A stretch of 64,000 nt of DNA from Micromonospora eburnea (GCF_900090225.1 NZ_FMHY01000002.1:6696001-6760000), one strand, 5' to 3'; positions 7,592 to 15,891 are shown, counted from the first letter of the stretch. Numbers and translations are program-made. Notes: generated from the sequence alone by a model not told the origin.

Positions 7592-8833
7592 ATGGTGCAA
7601 CTGGCGCGGCGGCTGGCCGTACCCGATGCGGTGGTCATCGGGCTCGGGTCGATGCTCGGTGCGGGCGTCTTCGTGGTCTTCGCCCCGGCCGCCGCGGCGG
7701 CCGGCGGCATGGGGCTGCTGGTCGCGTTGGCCCTGGCCGGCTTCATCGCCTACTGCAACGCGACCAGTTCGGCCCGGCTGGCCGCCCGCTACCCGGAGTC
7801 CGGCGGCACCTACGTCTACGGCCGGGAACGGCTGCACCCGTTCGCCGGTTTCCTCGCCGGCTGGGGGTTCGTGGTCGGCAAGACGGCGAGTTGCGCGGCG
7901 ATGGCGCTGACCATCGGGGCGTACCTCTGGCCGGGGCGGGCGCGGCTCGTCGCGGTCCTCGCGGTGGTGGCGGTGACCGTGGTGAACCTGCGCGGCATCG
8001 GCAAGACCGCGGCCGCCACCCGGGTGCTGGTCGGCCTCACCCTCACGGTGCTCGTCGTGGTGGCGGTGACCGGCGCGCCACACGTCGCGTTCGACCGGCT
8101 GGACGGCCTGAGCGGGACCGGGGCCGGCGGCATACTGACCGCCGCCGGCCTGCTCTTCTTCGCCTTCGCCGGGTACGCCCGGATCGCCACCCTCGGCGAG
8201 GAGGTCCGCGACCCGGCGCGGACCATCCCCCGCGCGGTACCGCTCGCGCTCGGCATCGTGCTGGCCATCTACGTGGTGCTGGCCGGGGTCGCGCTCGGCG
8301 TGCTGGGTGAGGAGCGGCTGTCCACCGCCGCCGCGCCGCTGGCCGACACGGTCTCCGCCGCCGGGCTGCCCGGCCTCGCCTGGCTGGTCCGCGCCGGGGC
8401 GACCGTGGCGGTGACCGGGGTGCTGCTGTCCCTGCTCGCCGGGGTCGGCCGGACCACGCTGGCGATGGCCCGCCGCCGGGACCTGCCCGGCGTACTGGCC
8501 GCCGTCCACCCGCGCCTGCGGGTGCCGCACCGCGCCGAGCTGGCCGTGGCCGCCGTGGTGGTGGTCGTGGTGGCCCTGGGCGACATCCGGGGCGCGATCG
8601 GCTTCTCCAGCTGCACGGTGCTGGTCTACTACGCGATCGCCAACGCCTCGGCGCTCACCCTGGGGCGCGAGCCGGCCCGGAAGGTCCCGGTGCAACTGCT
8701 GGCCGGGCTGGGGCTGGTCGGCTGCCTGGTGCTGGCGGTCAGCCTGCCGGTGGCCAGCGTGGTCGCCGGGTTCGGCGTGCTCGCTCTCGGCGCCGTCGGG
8801 TACGCCCTGCGCCGCGTCGTCGGCCGCGCCTGA
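7592..8833 (+). CDS. APC-superfamily amino acid permease
   Basis: Polytopic membrane protein of 413 residues with about twelve hydrophobic segments. The first helix has the APC hallmark IGLGSMLGAGVFVVFAPAAA, with the unwound GxG substrate-backbone site, and ESGGTYVYGRE follows helix 2. It should import amino acids or polyamines by proton symport; specificity is not predictable. The ATG follows TAGCCT by six bases, another leaderless-type start, so it may have its own promoter despite the short gap to the PAP2 gene. Confidence 0.88.
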   Translation: MVQLARRLAVPDAVVIGLGSMLGAGVFVVFAPAAAAAGGMGLLVALALAGFIAYCNATSSARLAARYPESGGTYVYGRERLHPFAGFLAGWGFVVGKTASCAAMALTIGAYLWPGRARLVAVLAVVAVTVVNLRGIGKTAAATRVLVGLTLTVLVVVAVTGAPHVAFDRLDGLSGTGAGGILTAAGLLFFAFAGYARIATLGEEVRDPARTIPRAVPLALGIVLAIYVVLAGVALGVLGEERLSTAAAPLADTVSAAGLPGLAWLVRAGATVAVTGVLLSLLAGVGRTTLAMARRRDLPGVLAAVHPRLRVPHRAELAVAAVVVVVVALGDIRGAIGFSSCTVLVYYAIANASALTLGREPARKVPVQLLAGLGLVGCLVLAVSLPVASVVAGFGVLALGAVGYALRRVVGRA

Positions 8834-8839
8834 CCCGGG

Positions 8840-10621
8840 TCACTCCTCCGGTTGCCGCGGGGCCGGCGTCCCGGCCGGCTCCGGCGCGACGCGGGCGGTC
8901 TCCCGGAGCAGGGCGGTCAGCCCGGCCCGTCGAGCCACCACGGTCAACCGGTCCCCCGCCCGGATCACCATCCTCGGGTCGGCGGACCAGTCGGTCTTCT
9001 GCCCGGCCCGGCTGTGCGCGAGCAGGCGTACCTCCCCGGGGCGGGCGACCGCGGCGAGCGGGCGACCGTCCAGCGGGGAGCCGGCCACCACCGGCACCTC
9101 GGTGACCAGCAGCGCGTGCCGACCGACCGGGATGGTGGCGATCACGGCACGGTCCAGCAGCGCCGCCGCGAACGCGGGCGCGGCCAGGTACGACACGCTG
9201 CGCGAGTTGCCGATGCCGAACGCCTGCTGGATCCGCTCGGCGAAGTCGCCGTCGAACAGTCGCAGCACCACCCGCAGATCCGGGTCGAGGCTGCGGGCGT
9301 TCAGCGCGGCGCGCAGGTTGACCCCGTCGTCGGTGGAGACCACCACCAGCGCCTGGCAGGTCGCCACCGAGGCGGCCCGCAGCGTCTCCTCCTCGCCGGC
9401 GTCCCCGACGATCAGCGGTACGCCCAGCCGGTGCGCCAGCGGGGCCCCGCGCGCGTCGGGGTTCCGGTCGATGGCGACCACCTCGACCCCGAAGTCGTAC
9501 AGCTGGGCCATCACCCGGGTGCCGATGTTGCCCAGCCCGACCACCACCACGTGGCCGGTGCGGTCGGGTTGGAACCGGCCGTTGTGCAGGGCGAGGCGGG
9601 CGTTGACGATGCCGTCGACCACGGCCGCCGTGATCAGCGGGATCAGCGCCAGCCCGGACAGGTTGAGCACCACCTGCATGACCTGTGCGGCGGTCGACTT
9701 GTCGACGTCCGGATCCTCGCCGCTGAGGGTGTCGACCAGGGTGAGATAGAGCGCGTCGGACCAGCTCACGTGCGCGGCGCGGGCATTGAGCCAGCCGAGG
9801 ACGGCGATCACGCCGAGCAGCACCAGCACCGCGATGCCGATCTTGCGGGTGGCGAAGCTGCGGAGCGCGCGGAGCAGCACCGCCACGGGCCGCCGGCGTC
9901 GCCGGGCCCGGACCAACCGGCGGGCGGCCAGCTCGGTGCCGGCCGGCTGCCCGGTCGCCTCGGCCAGCACCACGTCGGCCGCCGCCTCGTCGGCGGGCAG
10001 CACCCGGACCAGCTCCGGGTCGGTGGTGACGGCCAGCCCGCAGACGACGTCCCGCGGGCGTACGTCGGCACGGCGAGCGGCGTAGAGGGTCCGGCCCGCG
10101 TGCCGGAAGTGGGTGGGGGCCAGCTCGCCGAGCGCGGCGGCGACGAACGCCGGTGCCGCCATCGCGGCGTCGGAGAGCACCGCCGAGTCGGGGAAGAGCT
10201 GCCGCAGGCCGTTGGCGAGGCTGGTGTTGAACATGCGTACCACCAGGCGCAGCCGGGGCTCGACCTCCTGGGCGCAGAACGCGGCGTGCATGTTGCCCAC
10301 GTCGTCCTGGTGCAGCAGGGCCAGCCCATCGGCGCCGGCCAGCCCGGCCCGCCGGAAGGCGGCCTCGTCGAGCCGGTCGGCCAGGACCACCTGGACGCCC
10401 TCGATGTCCCGGCCGTCGGGCCCCTCGGTACGCCGGCGCTCGGGCACGACCAGGGTGACCCGGACCCGCCCGGTGGACGACTCGGTGGCGAGCAACGATC
10501 GGACCACCCAGTACGCCAGTGGGTCGGAGCCGCAGACCACGTAGTGCGGGTGGACGTCGCCGTTCGCTCGGAGCCGCCACCCGGCAGCGCGGCGCGCGCG
10601 GTCGCGCAGAGGCTCGGCCAT
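8840..10621 (-). CDS. Ion channel with two TrkA-type NAD-binding (RCK) domains
   Basis: 593 residues. An N-terminal Rossmann/RCK domain (VVCGSDPLAYWVVRSLL) precedes a two-helix membrane region with a pore-loop-like segment (WSDALYLTLVDTLSGED), then a second RCK domain (VVVVGLGNIGTRVMAQLYD) and TrkA-C-like sequence near the end. It resembles actinobacterial CASTOR/POLLUX-type channels. The potassium filter TVGYG is absent. The ATG at 10621 was chosen because conserved sequence starts there. It is convergent with the permease gene, only six bases apart. Probable role: ligand- or nucleotide-gated monovalent or calcium conductance (inference). Confidence 0.8.
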   Translation of the reverse strand: MAEPLRDRARRAAGWRLRANGDVHPHYVVCGSDPLAYWVVRSLLATESSTGRVRVTLVVPERRRTEGPDGRDIEGVQVVLADRLDEAAFRRAGLAGADGLALLHQDDVGNMHAAFCAQEVEPRLRLVVRMFNTSLANGLRQLFPDSAVLSDAAMAAPAFVAAALGELAPTHFRHAGRTLYAARRADVRPRDVVCGLAVTTDPELVRVLPADEAAADVVLAEATGQPAGTELAARRLVRARRRRRPVAVLLRALRSFATRKIGIAVLVLLGVIAVLGWLNARAAHVSWSDALYLTLVDTLSGEDPDVDKSTAAQVMQVVLNLSGLALIPLITAAVVDGIVNARLALHNGRFQPDRTGHVVVVGLGNIGTRVMAQLYDFGVEVVAIDRNPDARGAPLAHRLGVPLIVGDAGEEETLRAASVATCQALVVVSTDDGVNLRAALNARSLDPDLRVVLRLFDGDFAERIQQAFGIGNSRSVSYLAAPAFAAALLDRAVIATIPVGRHALLVTEVPVVAGSPLDGRPLAAVARPGEVRLLAHSRAGQKTDWSADPRMVIRAGDRLTVVARRAGLTALLRETARVAPEPAGTPAPRQPEE

Positions 10622-10700
10622 GCCCGGATCGTAGTCAGCCGCTCGCGACGCCCGCAGCCCTTCGATCACGCACGCCGACGTCCTCACCAATCGAAATGCG

Positions 10701-10730
10701 TTGCCCGCCGCTCCCGTACGGCCCTACCGT
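10701..10730 (+). promoter_or_regulatory. Promoter for the HNH leader transcript
   Basis: TTGCCC at 10701-10706 and TACCGT at 10725-10730, with an 18-base spacer, match the actinobacterial housekeeping pattern. Transcription would start near 10737, about 30 bases before the leader-peptide ATG. Confidence 0.45.
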
Positions 10731-10767
10731 GATCGCGCAAGGTCAACCACCGCTCCGGGAGCCGTCG

Positions 10768-10857
10768 ATGTCGCTACGACACACCGCCACTGTGCCGTCG
10801 TGGCTGTTCAGCGACGGTTACCGAGCCGAAGGTCCGCACGCCAGGTGGCCCGACTGA
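10768..10857 (+). CDS. Putative leader peptide, 29 codons
   Basis: A small frame starting ATG at 10768 with GGGAG six bases upstream. The product begins MSLRHTATVPSWLFSDGYRA and ends ARWPD; tryptophan codons are at positions 12 and 27. The stop TGA at 10855-10857 lies three bases before one arm of a possible antiterminator and 22 bases before a strong terminator. This is the layout of a translated attenuator leader ahead of the HNH gene. A free-standing small protein is possible, and the peptide is not a recognised family. Confidence 0.45.
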   Translation: MSLRHTATVPSWLFSDGYRAEGPHARWPD

Positions 10858-10860
10858 CGC

Positions 10861-10912
10861 GTCCACGCGTGTTCGTCACAGCCGCCCGTCCCGTGGACCA
10901 GGGCGGCTTTTT
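10861..10912 (+). terminator. Attenuator-type terminator with competing hairpin
   Basis: AGCCGCCC at 10880-10887 pairs perfectly with GGGCGGCT at 10901-10908, followed by TTTTT (10908-10912): a textbook intrinsic terminator, 34 bases ahead of the HNH start. GTCCACG at 10861-10867 is complementary to CGTGGAC at 10892-10898, which lies in the terminator loop. The two stems exclude each other except as a pseudoknot. A ribosome at the leader stop codon would cover the first arm of the alternative stem and so favour termination. Confidence 0.6.
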
Positions 10913-10946
10913 GCTGCCGTTCCACCGACCGTGAAGGGAGAGCCCG

Positions 10947-11390
10947 GTGGACGCCGTCCTCGTTGTCAACGCCGACCTCGGCCCGCTGCACCGGGTCACC
11001 GTCCAGCACGCGATCCGGATGCTCTGCCGGCGGGTCGCCGAGATCCACGAGGCCGAGCCGGACCGGCTGATCGGGGTCTTCCCGATGCCGCGTGTGGTCC
11101 GCCTCGTCCGCTACGTCGTCACCCGGTGGCGGTTCAGCTCCGGCCCGGCCTGGTCCCGGGGCGGGGTGCTGCACCGCGACGGCTGGCGGTGCGCCTACTG
11201 CGATGGCCCGGGCAGCACCATCGACCACGTCCTGCCCCGCTCGCGCGGCGGCCGGAACACCTGGAGGAACACCACCGCCGCCTGCTACGAGTGCAACCAG
11301 CGCAAGGGCGACCGGACGCCGGCCGAGGCGGGGATGCCGCTGCGGCGCGAACCGGTGACGCCGACCTGGGCGGCGCTCGCGGGGCGGTGA
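10947..11390 (+). CDS. HNH endonuclease family protein
   Basis: 147 residues. The C-terminal half carries an HNH nuclease with structural zinc cysteines: CAYCDGPGSTIDHVLPRSRG, then the Asn of NTWRN, then CYECNQRKGD. His in DHVLPRS, Asn in the NTWRN turn and the two CxxC pairs are all present, so it should be an active metal-dependent nuclease. The N-terminal half (NADLGPLHRVTVQHAIRML) is conserved with actinobacterial HNH proteins of unknown role. The GTG start follows GGGAG by seven bases. It is preceded by a leader peptide and terminator, suggesting conditional expression. Not linked to a methylase or toxin gene here. Confidence 0.88.
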   Translation: MDAVLVVNADLGPLHRVTVQHAIRMLCRRVAEIHEAEPDRLIGVFPMPRVVRLVRYVVTRWRFSSGPAWSRGGVLHRDGWRCAYCDGPGSTIDHVLPRSRGGRNTWRNTTAACYECNQRKGDRTPAEAGMPLRREPVTPTWAALAGR

Positions 11391-11497
11391 CGGCCGGCCG
11401 GCGGGCACAGGGGGCCGCGTCGGGGGTACGCCTCCGGCGCGGCGCCCGCCGGCCCTCCCCCCACTCGGACGGCCTCCTCCCGCGGCCGGCCCGCTTC

Positions 11498-11583
11498 GGC
11501 CGGACAGCCCACGTCGCCGGGCAGCCCACGTCGGCCGGGGCGGCCCGCGTCGCCGGGCTGCCCACGTCGGCCGGGGCGGCCCG
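11498..11583. repeat. Short tandem repeat, about 18-base unit
   Basis: About four to five imperfect copies of a unit resembling GCCGGGCNGCCCACGTCG abut the palindrome of the next entry. No coding sense is apparent. It lies in the 440-base gap between the HNH gene and the enoyl-CoA hydratase gene, and bases 11391-11497 of that gap show nothing else recognisable. Confidence 0.55.
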
Positions 11584-11584
11584 A

Positions 11585-11810
11585 CTTGCGGCATGTTGTG
11601 GTCTCCGGCGCGGAGGAAACCACGATGTGCCGCAAGGCGAGTCGATCAAGCGACGACGCCGCGACCTGCCGCAAGGCGAGTCGATCAAGCGACGACATCG
11701 CGACCTGCCGCAAGGCGAGTCGATCAAGCGACGACGCCGCGACCTGCCGCATGCCGCGTCGATCAGACCGACGGCAGCCGCCCTGCCGCGCGGCGAGTCG
11801 ATCGAAGGCG
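11585..11810. repeat. GATC-type palindrome, locus A, with 39-bp tandem array
   Basis: A hairpin at 11585-11636 has arms CTTGCGGCA and TGCCGCAAG with inner arms TGGT and ACCA. Its right flank, ending GAGTCGATCAAG, is repeated as contiguous 39-base units at 11627-11665, 11666-11704, 11705-11743 and 11744-11782, plus a partial unit. Units 1-3 are nearly identical; unit 4 is diverged. The arms match the palindromes at 25136-25209, 26510-26586 and 52226-52302. Confidence 0.7.
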
Positions 11811-11830
11811 TACCCCAGGGTCGGGGGCGG

Positions 11831-12598
11831 TCAGCGACCGGCGGGTGGGGTCCAGCCGAAGCGTGGCGGCCGGCGCTCGTTGGCCGCCGCGACCCCCTCG
11901 CGGGCCTCGCCGCTGGCCCGGACCTGCCCGTGCCACCAGGCGATCCGCGCGTCGTCGGCCCGGTCGTCGATGATCTCCTTCGCCGCCATGACGGTGAGCC
12001 GGGAGCGCTCGGCGACGGCGGCGGTGACCGCCGCCACCCGGTCGGCCAGGGCGTCGGCCGGCAGCACCTCGTCGACCAGGCCGATCCGTAGCGCCCGCTC
12101 GGCGTCGACCAACTCGCTGGTGAACAGCAGGTGCTTGGCGGCGGACGGGCCGACCAGGCGGGCCAGCCGGCGGGTGGTCGGCGCGGGATAGACCAGCCCC
12201 AGCCGCGCCGGGGGTACGCCGAACCGGGCGTCCGCCGCGGCGAGCCGCAGGTCACAGGCGACGGCGAGCTGGCATCCGCCGCCGACGCAGGCACCCTCGA
12301 TCGCGGCGATGGTGGGCTTGGCGAAGGCGGCCAGCCGCTCCTCGGCGACCACCGCGATGCTGCTGTCACCGGCCTCCAGCAGCTCGTCCAGGTCACCCAG
12401 GTCGGCGCCGGCGCAGAAGGTGCCGCCGGCGCCGGCGAGCACCAGCACCCGCACCGCCGGGTCCGCCTCCAGCCCGTCGAGCAGAACCGGGAGCTGCCGC
12501 CACATCGCCGGGGTCATCGCGTTGCGGCGGGCCGGGTTCCGGATCAGCACGGTGGCCATCGGACCGGTCACCGCGACGGTCAGCTCCGCGTCCGCCAT
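11831..12598 (-). CDS. Enoyl-CoA hydratase/isomerase family protein
   Basis: Crotonase-fold protein of 255 residues. The CoA-binding and oxyanion-hole segments are visible: NPARRNAMTPAMW, GAGGTFCAGADLGDL and GACVGGGCQLAVACDLRLA, the last holding the second oxyanion glycine. It should act on an acyl-CoA, hydrating or isomerising a double bond; the exact substrate is not predictable. The catalytic position after the oxyanion helix reads PARLGLVYPA, where classic hydratases carry an active-site Glu, so activity may differ from fatty-acid hydration. The ATG at 12598 follows GGAGGAGG by a few bases. It stands alone between repeats and the protease gene. Confidence 0.9.
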   Translation of the reverse strand: MADAELTVAVTGPMATVLIRNPARRNAMTPAMWRQLPVLLDGLEADPAVRVLVLAGAGGTFCAGADLGDLDELLEAGDSSIAVVAEERLAAFAKPTIAAIEGACVGGGCQLAVACDLRLAAADARFGVPPARLGLVYPAPTTRRLARLVGPSAAKHLLFTSELVDAERALRIGLVDEVLPADALADRVAAVTAAVAERSRLTVMAAKEIIDDRADDARIAWWHGQVRASGEAREGVAAANERRPPRFGWTPPAGR

Positions 12599-12633
12599 GT
12601 CTCCTCCTCCGCCGCCGGTCCGGCCGACCATAA

Positions 12634-12682
12634 CGGCGCGGGCCCGACGACCACCCGCGTGGGGTGGCCGCCGGGCCCGCCG
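12634..12682. terminator. Hairpin between protease and hydratase genes
   Basis: CGGCGCGGGCCCG (12634-12646) pairs with CGGGCCCGCCG (12672-12682), and CCACCC/GGGTGG continue the stem inside. There is no T tract. It lies just after the protease stop codon on the minus strand and could end that transcript. Confidence 0.4.
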
Positions 12683-12696
12683 ACGGTACGGCCGGG

Positions 12697-15093
12697 TCAG
12701 GAGACGTCGACCGCGGTGTCGTCAACCACGAACGAGGTCTGCAGCAGGACGTCCTCGGTGGCGGTGAACTTCAGCGTGACGGTCTGCCCGGCGTACGCGG
12801 CCAGGGAGAAGGACTTCTGGCTGTACCCGGCGGCCTTGTTCAGGTTCGAGTACGTGGCCAGGGTCGCCAGCACCGTGCCGGAGGAGTTGAGCACCTGCAC
12901 CGTGAGCTTGTCGTACGCGGTGGTGGTGGTCGACTCCGAGCTGTCGATGTGCAGCCAGAAGCTGAAGTTGTACGACGTGCAGCCCGCCGGCAGGCTCACC
13001 GACTGCGACAGCGTGTCGGTGTGGGTGCTGCCGTAGCCGTCCATCCAGGCGTTCCACGTCCCGCCGTGGGTCGGCTGGCCGCTGGAGCCGTACTGGCCGA
13101 TCACCCCGGACGTGGTGCTCCACACGGTGTTACCCGACTCGAAGCCGGGGTTGCCCAGCTTCTGGCCGGCGCCGGTGCAGCCACCGATCGGGCCCACCGT
13201 CAGCGTGTACGTCGTCGTCTTCGTGCCCGACGTCGCGGTGCCGGTGACCGTCACCGGGTACGTCCCGGACGGGGTGCTCGACGAGGTGCTGATGGTCAGG
13301 GTCGACGAACCGCCCGAGGTCACCGACGACGGGCTGAACGACGCGCTCGCACCGGTCGGCAGGCCGGACGCGGAGAACGTCACGGTCTGCGCGGTGCCGC
13401 TGGTGGTCGTGGTCGCCACGGTGGTGGAGACCGCGTTACCCGCGACCACCGAGCCGGCGGTCGGCGAGAGCGAGACGGAGAAGTCGTTGCCGGTCGACCC
13501 GCAGGGCGCGTCGTTGCCGGCCACGTTCACCGCGGTCCACGCCGCCTGGACGGTCTTGTACTCGGTGGAGCAGTTGCCGTACAGGTCGGTGGCCGCCTTG
13601 AGGGTGTACGCCCGGGCGGTGTTGGCCGGGTTGCTGGTGTTGACGTACGCGGTGTTCGAGGTGAAGTACACGTCGAGCGCCCGGTACCAGATCTTCTCCG
13701 CCTTCTCGCGGCCGATGCCGGTCACCGCCGGGGCGGAGCCGCAGACCGGCGAGGTGCCGTACGCGGTGGCGCCGGTGCCCTCGGCCAGGTTGAAGAAGAA
13801 GTGGTTCGCCACGCCGGACGAGTAGTGCACGTCGACGTTCTTGGTCGAGGTGGACCAGCAGGAGTGCGACGAGCCGTCCAGCGACGGGTTGTACATGTAG
13901 CGCAGCGGGGTCCCGTTGCCGTTGATGTTGATCTTCTCGCCGACCTGGTAGTCGCCCGGGTCGCTCGGCGCGTCGGCGTAGAACTCCACCATGTTGCCGA
14001 AGATGTCGCTGGTGGCCTCGTTGAGACCACCCGACTCGCCGGAGTAGACCAGGCCGGAGAGCGCCTCGGTGACACCGTGGCTCATCTCGTGCCCGGCCAC
14101 GTCGAGCGAGACCAGGGGGCGCGAGTTGCTGGAGCCGTCGCCGTAGGTCATCTGGGAGCCGTCCCAGAAGGCGTTGACGTAGTTGCTGCCGTAGTGCACC
14201 CGGCTCGGCACGCCGGTGCCGTTGCCGAAGATGCCGTTGCGGCCGTGCACGTTCTTGAAGTAGTCGAAGGTCTTCGCCGCGCCGAAGTGCGCGTCGACGG
14301 CCGCCGACTGCCGGTTGGAGTTGGTGCCGTTGCCCCAGGTGTTGGTCGAGTTGGTGAACGTCGTGCAGGTGCCGCTGGTGGTGTTGTTCATGTCACAGGT
14401 GCGGCCGTTGCCGTGCGACGGGTCCACCAGCTGGTAGGTGCTGCCGGAGAGCGTCGTGTCGATGCTGACCGTGCCGGTGTAGATGCCCTGGCCGCTGCCG
14501 ACCACCGCCTCGATCTCGTCGTACGAGCCGATCACCTTGCCGCTGGTGGCGTCGGTGATGACGTGCAGCTTGGACGGGGTCTGCCCGTCGGCCTGCCAGC
14601 CGGAGGCGACGGTCTCCCAGGCCAGGCGCCCCTTGCCGGAGCTGGCGTCGACGAACAGTTCGGGCGTGCCCACGGCGGTGAGCTTGCCGGAGAACGCCTT
14701 ACGCGCGCTGGCCTCGGCGGCGGTCGAGCTGACCTTGGCGGTGGTGCTCAGCGCGAGCGGCGCGGTCAGGCCGACCGAGGTGCCGTTCATGGCGCCGTTC
14801 GGGGCGGTGTGGACGACGAAGTCACCGCCGTAGACGCGCAGGCCGTGGTAGGTCCGGGTGTACCGGGTGTGGGCGGCGCCGGAGGCGTCCACCCGGGTAC
14901 GGACAGCCTGGTACGCCTCACCGTCGGCGCCCTGTACGGCACCGGGGTTGGCGCGGAGCAGACTGTCCGCGCGAGCCGCCGCGGACTCCGCGGCCGGGGC
15001 GTTGGGGGTTGCCGCGTACGCCGTGGTGGTGACGCAGGTCAGCACGCCGCTTGTAAGCAGTGCCGCGCTGACTGCGGCAAGGGGTCTTTTCAC
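12697..15093 (-). CDS. Secreted M4-family (thermolysin-like) metalloprotease
   Basis: 798-residue preproenzyme. A Sec signal peptide occupies about residues 1-28. The FTP/PepSY propeptide follows to about 200 and the catalytic domain covers about 200-525. The zinc motif HEMSH is at 335-339 and the third ligand Glu at about 359 in GGLNEATSD, with the proton-donor His in the later VANHFFFNLAEG segment. The C-terminus adds an immunoglobulin-like domain rich in Ser/Thr (about 540-640) and a jelly-roll module (about 645-798), both likely substrate- or surface-binding. It is exported and self-processed. The GTG start follows AGGAGG. A palindrome upstream may be its operator. Confidence 0.93.
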   Translation of the reverse strand: MKRPLAAVSAALLTSGVLTCVTTTAYAATPNAPAAESAAARADSLLRANPGAVQGADGEAYQAVRTRVDASGAAHTRYTRTYHGLRVYGGDFVVHTAPNGAMNGTSVGLTAPLALSTTAKVSSTAAEASARKAFSGKLTAVGTPELFVDASSGKGRLAWETVASGWQADGQTPSKLHVITDATSGKVIGSYDEIEAVVGSGQGIYTGTVSIDTTLSGSTYQLVDPSHGNGRTCDMNNTTSGTCTTFTNSTNTWGNGTNSNRQSAAVDAHFGAAKTFDYFKNVHGRNGIFGNGTGVPSRVHYGSNYVNAFWDGSQMTYGDGSSNSRPLVSLDVAGHEMSHGVTEALSGLVYSGESGGLNEATSDIFGNMVEFYADAPSDPGDYQVGEKININGNGTPLRYMYNPSLDGSSHSCWSTSTKNVDVHYSSGVANHFFFNLAEGTGATAYGTSPVCGSAPAVTGIGREKAEKIWYRALDVYFTSNTAYVNTSNPANTARAYTLKAATDLYGNCSTEYKTVQAAWTAVNVAGNDAPCGSTGNDFSVSLSPTAGSVVAGNAVSTTVATTTTSGTAQTVTFSASGLPTGASASFSPSSVTSGGSSTLTISTSSSTPSGTYPVTVTGTATSGTKTTTYTLTVGPIGGCTGAGQKLGNPGFESGNTVWSTTSGVIGQYGSSGQPTHGGTWNAWMDGYGSTHTDTLSQSVSLPAGCTSYNFSFWLHIDSSESTTTTAYDKLTVQVLNSSGTVLATLATYSNLNKAAGYSQKSFSLAAYAGQTVTLKFTATEDVLLQTSFVVDDTAVDVS

Positions 15094-15134
15094 GGGCCCT
15101 CCTGAGGGGGAAAGTTGTGACGGGGGTAGTCACG

Positions 15135-15156
15135 GATGTAGATATAGCGATACATC
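15135..15156. promoter_or_regulatory. Palindrome GATGTA-N10-TACATC upstream of the protease
   Basis: A 22-base dyad in an AT-rich patch about 42 bases before the protease start, the only such patch nearby. The centre reads GATATAGCGA. Its position fits an operator or promoter-overlapping site for the protease gene. Confidence 0.4.
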
Positions 15157-15264
15157 GAGGAAAGCGAAAGGGGGCAGGCGGATTCCTGCCGGGGACACTG
15201 GCCGTTCGGATGAGGCGGCGCAGGTGGGTGGAACCGGCTGGCACTGCCGTGCGTCCAATCCGGC

Positions 15265-15816
15265 ATGAGATCGGTTCCCGTCACCACGGCCGTCCTCGCC
15301 GCGCTACTCAGCCCCCTCGCCGGGTGCGCCCAGGCCGGCGAGACCGGCACCACCCCGACCAGCACGCCGACCGGTGGCCCGGTCAGCACCTCGACCGGGG
15401 GCCCGGCCAGCACCCCGACCACCGCGCCGAGCACCGAGCCGACCATCGCCGCCGGCACCGGCCCGGCCGGCCGGGCGGGCGTGGACGTGGTGCTGACCAG
15501 ATCCGGCGGCTTCGCCGGGCTGGACGACACCGTGACCGTGACGCCCGACGGCCACTGGACCAAGGTCGACCGGGCCGGCGCCACCCGTAGCGGTCAGCTC
15601 GACCCCGGGGACCTGGACCGACTCCGGCAGCTCACCGCCGACCGGCGCCTGCTCGCCGAGGCCACCGCCACCGACCCGGTCAGCACGTGCGCGGACGCCT
15701 TCACCTACCGGCTCACCGTGGGTGCGGTCACCACCAGCTACGTGGACTGCCCAACCGAGCACCCGCCCGCCACCACCACGGCCGTGGTCGAGCTGCTCAC
15801 CCAGGTCACCGACTGA
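15265..15816 (+). CDS. Putative lipoprotein
   Basis: 183 residues. Signal peptide with lipobox LAGC ending at about residue 20, then a Thr/Gly/Pro-rich linker of about 40 residues, then a globular domain (about 70-183) with two cysteines near residues 145-160 that could form a disulfide. The folded part begins VDVVLTRSGGFAGLDDTVTV and resembles small actinobacterial secreted proteins of unknown function. There is no ribosome site before the ATG. It ends in a strong hairpin shared with the convergent DUF998 gene. Confidence 0.7.
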   Translation: MRSVPVTTAVLAALLSPLAGCAQAGETGTTPTSTPTGGPVSTSTGGPASTPTTAPSTEPTIAAGTGPAGRAGVDVVLTRSGGFAGLDDTVTVTPDGHWTKVDRAGATRSGQLDPGDLDRLRQLTADRRLLAEATATDPVSTCADAFTYRLTVGAVTTSYVDCPTEHPPATTTAVVELLTQVTD

Positions 15817-15843
15817 GGTCCCGGCCACCCGCCGCACAAATGC

Positions 15844-15874
15844 CGGGAGGCGCGGGCCTGGCCCGCGCCTCCCG
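15844..15874. terminator. Bidirectional hairpin
   Basis: Perfect 14-base stem CGGGAGGCGCGGGC / GCCCGCGCCTCCCG with a three-base loop, placed between convergent genes. There is no T tract, which is common for actinobacterial terminators. Confidence 0.6.
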
Positions 15875-15891
15875 ACGACAACTACCCGCAG

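Noticed and set aside
10947..11390. HNH gene as part of a restriction or Cas system
   Set aside because: No methylase, helicase, cas or toxin partner in the surroundings; it stands alone with its leader.
11627..11782. Regular direct repeats resembling a CRISPR array
   Set aside because: The units are contiguous with no unique spacers, and no cas genes are present.
12664..15105. An 813-codon frame antisense to the protease
   Set aside because: Mirror of the M4 protease gene with no recognisable domain.
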